From: an uncultured Eubacteriales bacterium
GTDB lineage: Bacteria > Bacillota > Clostridia > Oscillospirales > Oscillospiraceae
NCBI GenBank assembly: GCA_900553545.1
Contig: USDP01000085.1
Location: 1 to 6,765, forward strand
Reading direction: 5' to 3'
Length of the DNA stretch: 6,765 nt
Shown: piece after piece, positions 1 to 6,590 of the stretch
Numbering within the stretch: position 1 is the first letter of the stretch
Layout of the letters: every line of letters begins with the position of its first letter
Made by a program: the position numbers and the translations under genes
The notes under the pieces: model-generated
Database searches by the model: none
What the model was told of the DNA's origin: nothing
The model's input: the letters and a program-made list of their open reading frames with translations, nothing else

Positions 1-191
1 GTGATCTTGTGCACGGCGTTGTGCGCCTTGGCCGTGCTGTGGAGCAGATGACGGACGACACGGCGTCACATGACGCAACCATCCTATCGACCCACATCGA
101 CCGCAAGCGCCGCAGGAAATTGCAGCAAAAGAAAACCGCCCTCGGTCATGCCGAGGACGACCGTGAAGAAATGCGAATGGACACGATGTAG
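1..191 (+). CDS. C-terminal fragment of an unrecognised mobile-element protein (partial, cut by left edge)
   Basis: The frame is open from the left edge (codons in register with position 3) to a TAG at 189-191, so this is most likely the end of a longer gene. A GTG at position 9 exists but has no visible ribosome binding site. The visible tail is strongly charged: a basic patch RKRRRKLQQKK is followed by an acidic ALGHAEDDREE stretch and a Met-rich end. No transmembrane segment or catalytic motif is visible. Tails of this look occur on mobilisation or relaxase proteins of clostridial integrative elements, and the serine recombinase downstream fits that setting, but this identification is from memory of family style and is weak. 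It could equally be an accessory protein of the element. Confidence 0.4.
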   Translation, partial: DLVHGVVRLGRAVEQMTDDTASHDATILSTHIDRKRRRKLQQKKTALGHAEDDREEMRMDTM

Positions 192-227
192 ACGTTGGGG
201 GTGGCGAAGAAGAACTGCATGATTCCA

Positions 228-242
228 ATTCCCGCTGGGAAT
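228..242 (+). other. Small hairpin ahead of the SHOCT-like gene
   Basis: A 6-bp perfect stem (ATTCCC / GGGAAT) encloses a GCT loop in the 70-base gap between the upstream stop codon and the next ribosome binding site. No T-tract follows, so it is not a convincing terminator. It may be incidental. Confidence 0.25.
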
Positions 243-255
243 ACTTACAACAAAA

Positions 256-262
256 AAGGAGG
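256..262 (+). promoter_or_regulatory. Strong ribosome binding site that argues for an ATC start at 271
   Basis: AAGGAGG is a near-perfect Shine-Dalgarno. Eight bases separate it from ATC at 271, and it overlaps the GTG at 262, which therefore cannot be served by it. Confidence 0.6.
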
Positions 263-465
263 TGGACAGCATCAGCACCCAGAGGAAACCGGCGCCGGAG
301 CAGGCAAAGAAAGAGCTTGCTGAACAGCTCTGGCTGAGCTACTACAATCAGGTTCTGTTTGAAGCCGGACTGATTACGGAGGCGGAACGCAACCGCATGA
401 AGAACAAAATCAGCACATTGGCACCGTCCGCCTCCAACGAGGTTGGCAGGAACATCCAGGCGTGA
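262..465 (+). CDS. Small SHOCT-like helical protein of the mobile element
   Basis: This encodes a protein of 64 to 67 residues. Its core (LWLSYYNQVLFEAGLITEAE, then RNRMKNKI) resembles the short SHOCT-type helical motif: a hydrophobic helix, G-L-I-T turn, then a charged E-x-E-R-N-R-M helix. Short proteins of this type are often encoded just before large serine recombinases in clostridial mobile elements; their role is not established. Position 262 (GTG) is the only canonical start in the right place and is used for the coordinates. It is hard to accept, because the strong Shine-Dalgarno AAGGAGG (256-262) overlaps it. That site is ideally spaced (8 bases) from an in-frame ATC at 271, which would give a protein starting (M)STQRKPAPEQ. 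Either ATC is used as a rare start or a former ATG has mutated. There is no signal peptide or membrane segment. Confidence 0.65.
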   Translation: MDSISTQRKPAPEQAKKELAEQLWLSYYNQVLFEAGLITEAERNRMKNKISTLAPSASNEVGRNIQA

Positions 466-487
466 TGTTCCTGTCAAAAACTCACGC

Positions 488-516
488 TTGCTTGTTTCAT
501 GCAGGTGTGATATTGT
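488..516 (+). promoter_or_regulatory. Probable promoter of the serine recombinase
   Basis: TTGCTT (488-493) and TATTGT (511-516) are separated by 17 bases, and a TG at 508-509 makes this an extended -10. It lies about 40 bases ahead of the recombinase ATG, in the 92-base gap after the SHOCT-like gene. An alternative -10 (TATAAC at 520-525) has no good -35. Assignment is by pattern only. Confidence 0.5.
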
Positions 517-557
517 GGATATAACATGATAAAACGAAAAACGAAGGAGCGCACCAA

Positions 558-2306
558 ATGGACATACATACGATCAGAATGGAGCTAAGAACAAAGTCCA
601 TTTACGATTTGCCGCTGCGCGTGACCTACTATGCGCGTGTGTCGTCTGAAAGTGATGAGCAGCTGAACTCACTGGGCAATCAGGTTTCCTACTACGAGGA
701 TCTGATCCGAAGGAATCTCCCGTGGACATTCGTGCCGGGGTACATTGACGAGGGCTTGTCCGGTATCTCTACGAAGAAGCGTGAGAACTTTAACCGCATG
801 ATCGAGGATGCCGCTGAAGGTCAATTCGATCTGATTATCACCAAAGAAATCTCCCGCTTTGCCCGAAACACGCTTGATTCCATTCGGTACACGCGCCAGC
901 TGCTAAGCTGCGGCGTGGGCGTATTTTTTCAGAATGACAACATCAACACATTCGATGAGGATGCCGAACTGCGCTTGTCCATCATGTCATCTATCGCGCA
1001 GGATGAACTGCGCAAGCTGTCCTCGCGTGTGAAATTCGGTCACCAGCAAGCCATCAAGTCGAGCGTCGTACTCGGCAACAGCCGCATTTTCGGCTACACA
1101 AAAGCGGACGGAAAGCTGGTCATTGATGAAACGGAAGCGCCGATGGTGCGGGAACTGTTTGAACTGTACGCAACCGGCGAATACTCCATGAAGCAGCTGG
1201 AAACGCTGTTCTGGGAAAAAGGCTATCGCAATCACAACGGCAAGAAAATCGCGCATACCACCATGTCCAACATCATTTCCAATCCCAAATACAAGGGCTA
1301 CTATGTTGGCAACAAGGTCAAGGTCGTGGATATGTTCACGAAGAAGCAGAAATTCCTCCCGCCGGAGGAATGGGTCATGTTCAAGGACGAAACAGGCGAG
1401 ATCGTACCGGCGATCGTGTCTGAGGGAATCTGGGATGCAGCAAACGCCGTCCTGAAAAAGCGCAGCGAGGACGTGAAGGCTCGGCAGGGCGTCTGCAACC
1501 ACGCCAATCTCCTGACTGGAAAGCTGTGGTGTACGGAGTGCGGGCAGCCCTACTACCGCCGCGAATCCGAGGACAAGAGCGGGAGAAAGAACAGTAAATG
1601 GCTCTGCTCCGGCAAGATCAAAAACGGCGCGGATTCCTGCAGATCCTTTGCCATCTACGAAAGCGAGATCAAGCCGCTGCTGTTCGAGGTGTTCCGTGAC
1701 ACGGCGGCAGACGCCGATGCGATGGTCGAAGAATACATCCGTATGTATAACGAGCTGACGCAGCACGGCTCGCTCCGGAAAAAGATCGAACAGCAGAATA
1801 ACATCATCGATCAGGCAAACCGGAAGAAGAACAAGCTCCTGCAGCTTGCCGCAGACGACAGTATTACGAACGCGGATTTCAAGAAGATGACTGCTGACTG
1901 CAATCGTGAAATAGAAGAAGCCGAAAAGGAAATCGCAGAACTGGAGCAGACAGCCGCCGAGGGAGACGCCTTCAAGCAAAAGATCGATGAGATCCGCAGA
2001 GTCCTGACGAATGCCCAGCGTGATGCGGCGCAGGGAATCATCACGAAGGAGTTCATCGACAAGTATATCAGCAAGATCTTCGTGACACCGAAGGACGACA
2101 CGACTATGCTGCTTCAGGTCAAGATCTTCACCGGGGAAACGACGGAAAAGTACCTCCGGAAGCTCGAAAGCCGCACGGGTCACATCACCCGCGATTTGAC
2201 TGAACAAGCAGAAAAGCCAGACGCCGCAAGGGTTTTCGACTCTGACGATTCTATGGGTCACACGTCTAAGAAAATGATCGAAGCCTACGAGCGCAACATG
2301 AAGTAA
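558..2306 (+). CDS. Large serine recombinase (site-specific integrase/excisionase of a mobile element)
   Basis: This 582-residue protein has all the parts of a large serine recombinase, which cuts and rejoins att sites through a 5'-phosphoserine intermediate. The resolvase catalytic domain spans about residues 21-165: YARVSS places the nucleophile at Ser29 with Arg27 beside it, and SRFARN (99-104) supplies Arg100 and Arg103. A recombinase DNA-binding domain follows (about 170-300). Next is a zinc beta-ribbon with Cys325, Cys328, Cys350 and Cys361. A long coiled coil (about 405-485), typical of the synapsis-controlling segment, precedes a C-terminal strand-rich part. No key residue is missing, so it is probably active. 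The ATG is preceded by AAGGAG (544-549) at 8 bases. Its A-rich codon use and lower GC differ from the chromosomal genes to the right, fitting acquired DNA. The last 45 residues contain a repeated GH motif. The subfamily and att site cannot be assigned from sequence reading alone. Confidence 0.95.
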   Translation: MDIHTIRMELRTKSIYDLPLRVTYYARVSSESDEQLNSLGNQVSYYEDLIRRNLPWTFVPGYIDEGLSGISTKKRENFNRMIEDAAEGQFDLIITKEISRFARNTLDSIRYTRQLLSCGVGVFFQNDNINTFDEDAELRLSIMSSIAQDELRKLSSRVKFGHQQAIKSSVVLGNSRIFGYTKADGKLVIDETEAPMVRELFELYATGEYSMKQLETLFWEKGYRNHNGKKIAHTTMSNIISNPKYKGYYVGNKVKVVDMFTKKQKFLPPEEWVMFKDETGEIVPAIVSEGIWDAANAVLKKRSEDVKARQGVCNHANLLTGKLWCTECGQPYYRRESEDKSGRKNSKWLCSGKIKNGADSCRSFAIYESEIKPLLFEVFRDTAADADAMVEEYIRMYNELTQHGSLRKKIEQQNNIIDQANRKKNKLLQLAADDSITNADFKKMTADCNREIEEAEKEIAELEQTAAEGDAFKQKIDEIRRVLTNAQRDAAQGIITKEFIDKYISKIFVTPKDDTTMLLQVKIFTGETTEKYLRKLESRTGHITRDLTEQAEKPDAARVFDSDDSMGHTSKKMIEAYERNMK

Positions 2307-2319
2307 CTTTTCCTGCACG

Positions 2320-2354
2320 AACCCGCTGCAAAATCTCAGATTTTGCAGCGGGTT
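2320..2354 (+). terminator. Perfect inverted repeat after the recombinase, probable terminator
   Basis: The arms 2320-2334 and 2340-2354 are perfect complements over 15 bp, starting AACCCGCTGC, with a 5-base loop CTCAG. It begins 13 bases after the recombinase stop. The T-tract is short (TTT then GG), so termination is likely but not textbook. A role as a recombination-site dyad or a dispersed palindromic repeat is the main alternative. Confidence 0.6.
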
Positions 2355-2364
2355 TGGTCTGCAC

Positions 2365-2393
2365 TTGCCAAACGCCCCGAATTTCGGTATACT
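2365..2393 (+). promoter_or_regulatory. Promoter of the DUF362 gene
   Basis: TTGCCA (2365-2370) and TATACT (2388-2393) are separated by exactly 17 bases and match the sigma-A consensus well. The start codon at 2434 is about 40 bases downstream, with a GAGGGG ribosome binding site at 2423-2428. The gene therefore appears to be transcribed independently of the recombinase. Confidence 0.65.
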
Positions 2394-2433
2394 GGCGTGG
2401 AACAAACACAGACACGGAAAGCGAGGGGATAAG

Positions 2434-3523
2434 ATGGAACAAAATGAAATTTTGATCCTGCACGGCACAGACTATGCCGCCATGGCAAATCAGCTGCTGC
2501 GGGCGGCGGACGTGGCGGCACGGATCGGCGACCGGCGCCGCGTCGTTGCGCTCAAGCCAAATCTTGTGGTGGACGCACCCGCGTCTGGCGGTGCGACCAC
2601 GCATCCGGAGCTTGTGGCCGGCACAATTGAATATCTGCATGAAAACGGATTCCAAAACCTTCGCGTGATGGAAAGCTCCTGGGTCGGCTGCTGGACGGCA
2701 GAGGCGTGCGAGGCCAATGGGCCGCGCGCCGTCTGCGGCCGGTACGGGGGTTCCGTTCGTCGATTTGCAGCGGGACACGAGCCGTACCTATGATGCGAAG
2801 GGGATGCAGCTCCGTATCTGCGACGCGGCGATGGATGGCGCGTTCCTCATCAACATGCCGGTGCTCAAGGGCCACTGCCAGACCCATGTGACCTGCGCGC
2901 TGAAAAATGCCAAGAGCGTGATCCCAAACGCGGAAAAGCGCCGCTTCCATACGCTGGGCCTGCACAAGCCGATCGCACACCTGAATACCGTCGTGCGCTG
3001 GGGGTTCATTCTGGTGGACAACATCTGCGGCGACCTCGATTTCGAAGAGGGCGGCAACCCGGTCACGATGAATCGCATCCTCGGCTGCCTCGATCCGGTG
3101 CTCTGTGACAGTTTTGTCTGCCAGACCATGGGCTATGAGATCCGCGAGGTTCCGTACATCGGTCTGGCCGAACGCCTCGGTGTCGGCAGCAGCGACCTCT
3201 CCAAAGCGAAGATCATCGCCCTGAATGACGGCGTCGCCGCCGGGCAGAAGTCTACGCGGCGGATTGCCGCGCTGGAAGCCTATGCTGCGCCGGACGCGGC
3301 ATGCAGCGCCTGCTACGGTTCTTTGATCTATGCGCTGAACTGGCTGGAGAGCGAATCTGGCCGTCTGAACCTGCCGGATAAAATCTGCATTGGGCAGGGA
3401 TACCGCGGAAAAACCGGGATGCTTGGTGTTGGAAACTGCACTTGCGAGTTCACCCATTCGGTCGGCGGCTGCCCGCCCACGGCCGGCGCAATCTGCGAAT
3501 TCCTCTCCGCCCAGATGAAATAA
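2434..3523 (+). pseudogene. DUF362-family protein, full length but interrupted by a one-base frameshift
   Basis: The reading starts at ATG 2434 and runs in frame through RYG (residues 103-105). It then continues one base later as VPFVDLQRD and on to the TAA at 3521-3523. Removing one G from the five-G run at 2746-2750 joins the halves into a 362-residue protein, a normal DUF362 length. Unrepaired, translation stops at 2791-2793. Family signs are ALKPNLVV near residue 40, THPELV near 56, MESSW near 79, and the INMPVLKGH stretch near 139. The C-terminal part holds Cys290-x2-Cys293, Cys335, Cys337 and Cys346-Pro-Pro, an arrangement that may bind metal or an Fe-S cluster (inference). The molecular function of DUF362 proteins is not settled. 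It has no signal peptide or membrane segment, so it is probably cytoplasmic. The downstream half shows no further damage, so the lesion is either very recent or a sequencing/assembly error. Confidence 0.85.
2746..2750 (+). other. Frameshift site: run of five G in the DUF362 gene
   Basis: Codon 104 (TAC) is followed by GGGGGTTCC. With four G the codons read GGG GTT CCG and the conserved YGVPFVDL continues; with five the frame changes and ends 14 codons later. Confidence 0.8.
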
Positions 3524-3525
3524 AA

Positions 3526-3553
3526 ACTGCTCGCCGCAATTGCGGCGGGCAGT
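3526..3553 (-). terminator. Stem-loop terminator of argS, shared with the convergent DUF362 gene
   Basis: Arms 3526-3537 and 3542-3553 pair over 12 bp with one G-U pair around an AATT loop. Read on the minus strand the stem is followed directly by TTTTT then ATTTC, a proper intrinsic terminator for argS, whose stop codon is 18 bases away. On the plus strand it begins 2 bases after the DUF362 stop but is followed only by CGATTATTA, so it would be weaker in that direction. Confidence 0.75.
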
Positions 3554-3571
3554 CGATTATTATGGGATACG

Positions 3572-5329
3572 TTACATCCGCTCCGGGGCGGAGAAGCCGA
3601 GCAGATCGATGCACGCCTCCAGCACGCCGCGCGTCAGCTCCATCAGCGCGACATAGCTGGCCTGTTTGGCCGCGTCCGGCTCGGAGATGATCTTCACGTC
3701 GTGATAGAACTTGTTGGCCGCGCCCGCCAGCTCGTAGATATACGCGCAGATGGCGTTCGGGGCCGAATCGCGGTACGCGCCGCGCAGCGCATCCTGCATC
3801 CGCGAGAGCACCAGCATCAGCGCCTTCTGCTCTGCGCTGTCCGGCGGGAGGAGTTTCGCCGCCGAGACGTCGCCCTGATACTTTGCGAGGATGGACTTGA
3901 TGCGGACGATCGTGTAAAGAATGTACGGGCCGGTGTTGCCCTCAAACGACGAGAAGCGGTCGAGGTCGAATACATAGTCCTTGGTCGCGAGGTTCGAGAG
4001 ATCGCCGTATTTGAGCGCCGCCATGGCGATCAGCTTCGCGGTCTGCGGCAGATCCTCGTCGGAGACGGTCTGGTTTTCCCGGATCTTCTGCGTGACATAT
4101 TCCGTCACTTCGCGGATGAGCGTTTCGAGGCGCATCACGCCGCCGGCGCGGGTCTTGAACGGCTTGCCGTCCTTGCCGTTCATTGTGCCGAAGCCGATGT
4201 GCTGCAATTCCGCCGTCTCGGGGACGAGGCCCGCCTTGCGCGCCACACGGAAGACCTGCTCAAAGTGGAGGCTCTGCCGCTTGTCGACGACGTAGAGGAT
4301 CTTGCCGGGATGGAAATCCTGCTCGCGCTGCAAAATCGTCGCGAGGTCGGTCGTGGCGTAGAGCGTCGCGCCGTCGGACTTCAGCAGGATGCAGGGCGGG
4401 ATCTCCTTCGTGTCGGATTCCTCCTGCACGGGCACGACGAGCGCGCCTTCGGACTCAACGGTCAGGCCCTTGCCCCTGACGATGTCCAGCATCTGCGGGA
4501 TATACTTCTGCGCGTCGGACTCGCCGAGCCAGACGTCGAAGCTGACGTTCAGGTTTTCGTAGTTGCGCTTCAGATCCGCCACAGAGACGCGCATGATGTG
4601 CTCCCACATCGCGCGGTAGCCCCGGTCTCCGGACTGGAGCAGATAGGTCGCGTGGTGCGCGCGCGCGGCGAATGCCTCGTCCGCCTTGCTCTTTGCGCTG
4701 GCCGCGGGATAGATCTCTTCCAGCTCCGAGATCGTGAATGGCGCTTCCTTCGGATATTCACCGGTGAAGTCCGGGTCGAAGTAGGGGAGCTCCGGATGAC
4801 GGTCGCGCACCTCTTCGATGATGAGGCCCATCTGCAAGCCCCAGTCGCCGAGGTGGATGTCGCCGATGACGCGGTTGCCGAAGTAGCGGTAGATGCGCTT
4901 GACGGACTCGCCGATGATGGCGCTGCGCAGATGGCCGATGTGGAGCGGCTTGGCCACGTTCGGGCCGCCGTAGTCGAGGACGATGGTGCGCGCGTTTGCG
5001 TCCGGCTCCACGCCGAAGCGGTCGCTCGTCTGCATCTGGCGTAGGAACTGCGCCAGATACTCGCCCGAGAGCTTCAGGTTCAGAAAGCCGGGGTTCACGG
5101 CCTCGACCGATTCAAACATCTGGAAGTCCGCCAGCTTTTCGCAGACCGCAGATGCGATCTGGATGGGCGCTTTGTGATAGGTTTTGGCAGCGGGCATCGC
5201 GCCGTTGCACTGAAATTCGCACAGGTCGGGCCGGTTGGAGAGCGTCGCCTTACCAAAGCTCCGGTCAAAACCGGCAGCCTCGAACGCATCCGCGACCTGC
5301 TGGGAGATCAGATCTACAAGAATTTGCAT
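3572..5329 (-). CDS. argS: Arginine--tRNA ligase
   Basis: This 585-residue class I aminoacyl-tRNA synthetase charges tRNA-Arg with arginine using ATP in the cytoplasm and is essential. The N-terminal Add-1 tRNA-recognition domain covers about residues 1-90 (LCEFQCNGAM at 36-45 is its signature). The catalytic Rossmann core follows, with DYGGPNVAKPLHIGH ending at residue 133; His130-Ile-Gly-His133 is the HIGH motif. GDIHLGDWG (156-164) is an ArgRS hallmark. As in many bacterial ArgRS a strict KMSK is absent, and its place is taken by GKPFKTRAGG (388-397). The DALR anticodon-binding domain spans about 466-585, opening with GNTGPYILYT. Length is normal. The ATG at 5327-5329 has AAAAGGTGA six bases upstream. 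It lies last after spmA-spmB, but has its own promoter at 5363-5391. Confidence 0.97.
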   Translation of the reverse strand: MQILVDLISQQVADAFEAAGFDRSFGKATLSNRPDLCEFQCNGAMPAAKTYHKAPIQIASAVCEKLADFQMFESVEAVNPGFLNLKLSGEYLAQFLRQMQTSDRFGVEPDANARTIVLDYGGPNVAKPLHIGHLRSAIIGESVKRIYRYFGNRVIGDIHLGDWGLQMGLIIEEVRDRHPELPYFDPDFTGEYPKEAPFTISELEEIYPAASAKSKADEAFAARAHHATYLLQSGDRGYRAMWEHIMRVSVADLKRNYENLNVSFDVWLGESDAQKYIPQMLDIVRGKGLTVESEGALVVPVQEESDTKEIPPCILLKSDGATLYATTDLATILQREQDFHPGKILYVVDKRQSLHFEQVFRVARKAGLVPETAELQHIGFGTMNGKDGKPFKTRAGGVMRLETLIREVTEYVTQKIRENQTVSDEDLPQTAKLIAMAALKYGDLSNLATKDYVFDLDRFSSFEGNTGPYILYTIVRIKSILAKYQGDVSAAKLLPPDSAEQKALMLVLSRMQDALRGAYRDSAPNAICAYIYELAGAANKFYHDVKIISEPDAAKQASYVALMELTRGVLEACIDLLGFSAPERM

Positions 5330-5362
5330 CGTAATTCACCTTTTCTGCTCATAATCGAGAGC

Positions 5363-5391
5363 ATTATAGCAGAAAACCGGACGAACTTCAA
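5363..5391 (-). promoter_or_regulatory. argS promoter, overlapping the spmB stop codon
   Basis: On the minus strand TTGAAG (5386-5391) and a perfect TATAAT (5363-5368) are 17 bases apart, a strong sigma-A-type promoter. It predicts a leader of about 27 bases before the argS ATG. The -35 covers the spmB TGA (5388-5390). The leader is too short for a T-box riboswitch. Confidence 0.75.
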
Positions 5392-5900
5392 GAGAAAAAC
5401 AGCCGTGTGAACAGCGCGGCACAGAAAAAGCCGACGACATCCGCGCAGAGCGCCGCCGGGATGGCGTAGCGCGTCCGCTTGATACCCGCTGCGCCGAAAT
5501 AGACGCTGATCGTGTAGAACGTCGTCTCCGAGCTGCCGAGCATGACCGCCGCCGTCCGCCCAATCAGCGAGTCGACGCCGTGTTCCCACATCAGGTCGGC
5601 CCCGACGGCGAGTGCGGCGCTGCCGCTGATGGGGCGGATGAGCATGAGGGGTGCAAGCTCCGGCGGGATGCCGAGCCGGGTGAACAGTGGGCGGAGCCAC
5701 GCGGACAGCAGCTCGAAAAAGCCGCTCTCGCGCAGCATCGTCACCAGCGCGAGCAGGACGATCAGCGTCGGGGCGAGCGTCGCCAGCAGGCGAAGCCCAC
5801 CCTGCGCGCCGCGCAGCAGCGCTGCATAGGTCTCCTGCCGCCGTGCCATGGCCGTGACTGCCGCTGCCAGAAACAGCAGCGGGATGAGCAGCTCCGTCAT
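5388..5900 (-). CDS. spmB: Spore maturation protein B
   Basis: This 170-residue membrane protein belongs to the nucleoside-recognition/gate family. In Bacillus subtilis SpmB acts with SpmA in dehydration of the spore core. Hydrophobic helices lie near residues 3-18, 36-55, 115-135 and 147-167. Family motifs are clear: LIRPISGSAAL (87-97) and GSSETTFYTISVYFGAAGIK (122-141), close to the SpmB signature of G-S-x-E-T-T-F-Y followed by V-Y-F-G-A-x-G-I-K. Length is close to the Bacillus protein. Its ATG overlaps the spmA TGA (ATGA, 5897-5900) and only a weak Shine-Dalgarno is visible, which points to translational coupling with spmA. Confidence 0.93.
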   Translation of the reverse strand: MTELLIPLLFLAAAVTAMARRQETYAALLRGAQGGLRLLATLAPTLIVLLALVTMLRESGFFELLSAWLRPLFTRLGIPPELAPLMLIRPISGSAALAVGADLMWEHGVDSLIGRTAAVMLGSSETTFYTISVYFGAAGIKRTRYAIPAALCADVVGFFCAALFTRLFFS

Positions 5901-6460
5901 AGAAATCGCCGCAGCACTTTTGCGGCAAAAATCCCCGCACCGACCGAGCAGACCGACGCCAGCCAGACCGGGACTAAAATCTCAAACGGCTTGGCCGCAC
6001 CGAGACCGGCCCGCACGGAGGCCACCGTCGTGGGCAGAAGCTGCATCGACGCCGTGTTCATCACGATGAGCATGCACATCTCGTCGCTGGCCGCGTCCCC
6101 GCCGGAGCGTGCTTTCATCCGCTGCACGGCCTGTACGCCGAGCGGCGTCGCCGCGTTGCCGAGTCCGAGCAGATTCGCGCTGAGGTTGCCGCAGAGCGCC
6201 CCGGCGCAGATCTCGTCGTCCATGGCACGTGGAAAAAGCCGCCGCAGGAGCGGCCTCAGCCCGCGCGCGAGCAGACGGCTCCATCCATTGACTTCCAGCA
6301 GCGCGGCAAAGCCTGACCACAGGCAGAGCGGCCCGGCCAGTGTCAGCGCGAGGCGCGCGCCTTCCTCCGCACCGCGCAGCAGCGCCGCCCCGGCAAACCG
6401 CCCGGTCAGCAGGGAGGAAATGAGCGACAGTACAAAAAACAGGACGGTTAGAAAATCCAT
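5897..6460 (-). CDS. spmA: Spore maturation protein A
   Basis: This 187-residue membrane protein is the partner of SpmB in spore-core dehydration and spore heat resistance (known from B. subtilis). It begins with a hydrophobic helix (about 2-19) and has further membrane segments near 35-55, 125-146 and 162-180. Signature motifs are GNLSANLLGL (91-100) running into GNAATPLG (101-108), and MNTASMQLLPTTV (134-146). The start at 6458-6460 is chosen because GGAGG (minus strand, 6471-6475) lies 10 bases upstream. A longer frame opening at 6496 would translate that ribosome binding site and lacks its own. It is the first gene of the pair and probably carries the sporulation promoter for both, presumably mother-cell sigma-E as in Bacillus, but I could not identify convincing promoter boxes. 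Confidence 0.93.
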   Translation of the reverse strand: MDFLTVLFFVLSLISSLLTGRFAGAALLRGAEEGARLALTLAGPLCLWSGFAALLEVNGWSRLLARGLRPLLRRLFPRAMDDEICAGALCGNLSANLLGLGNAATPLGVQAVQRMKARSGGDAASDEMCMLIVMNTASMQLLPTTVASVRAGLGAAKPFEILVPVWLASVCSVGAGIFAAKVLRRFL

Positions 6461-6590
6461 TTTCAGAAAACCTCCAAAATTTGTTCTGCTGTTCAAAATT
6501 TAGACATATATGGATGATATAGTAACTATCGACATGATAAACCTTTTTTCGCCGCAGAACGACGAAGAAAAGCAATGGAGGAAATTTTTT
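6461..6590. promoter_or_regulatory. Divergent spmA / AbrB-type intergenic region
   Basis: These 130 AT-rich bases must hold the start signals for both spmA (minus) and the AbrB-type gene (plus). The two ribosome binding sites are visible at 6471-6475 (minus) and 6577-6581 (plus). A small palindrome, ATAGT-A-ACTAT (6519-6529), lies near the middle and overlaps a possible plus-strand -10, TATAGT (6518-6523), which lacks a good -35. The palindrome could be an operator, but it is short enough to arise by chance. Confidence 0.4.

Noticed and set aside
2246..2303. Tyrosine-recombinase box II (GH...Y) fused to the serine recombinase
   Set aside because: The final MGHTSKKMIEAYE looks like the GH and Tyr motif of tyrosine integrases, but there is no accompanying Arg/Lys/His catalytic domain, and similar tails seem normal for this kind of serine recombinase.
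987..2468. Minus-strand open frame of 493 codons opposite the recombinase
   Set aside because: It is antisense to a clearly conserved recombinase, has no recognisable motif or ribosome binding site, and crosses the stem-loop and promoter. It is a shadow of biased codon use.
2552..3457. Minus-strand open frame of 301 codons opposite the DUF362 gene
   Set aside because: It is antisense to conserved DUF362 motifs, with no recognisable product or ribosome binding site.
3701..5044. Plus-strand open frame of 447 codons opposite argS
   Set aside because: It is very rich in Arg, Val, Asp and Leu with no domain pattern, typical of the reverse of a GC-rich gene; argS is unmistakable on the other strand.
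5330..5362. T-box or other leader riboswitch ahead of argS
   Set aside because: The leader predicted from the promoter is only about 27 bases, far too short for a T-box, and no specifier loop or T-box sequence is seen.
6461..6496. Longer N-terminus for spmA starting at 6496
   Set aside because: The extra 12 codons include the GGAGG ribosome binding site itself, and the shorter start gives the usual SpmA N-terminal helix.
5580..6503. Plus-strand open frame of 307 codons opposite spmB and spmA
   Set aside because: It spans two real genes and their overlap, is of low complexity (Arg, Ser, Ala, Pro), and has no start signal.
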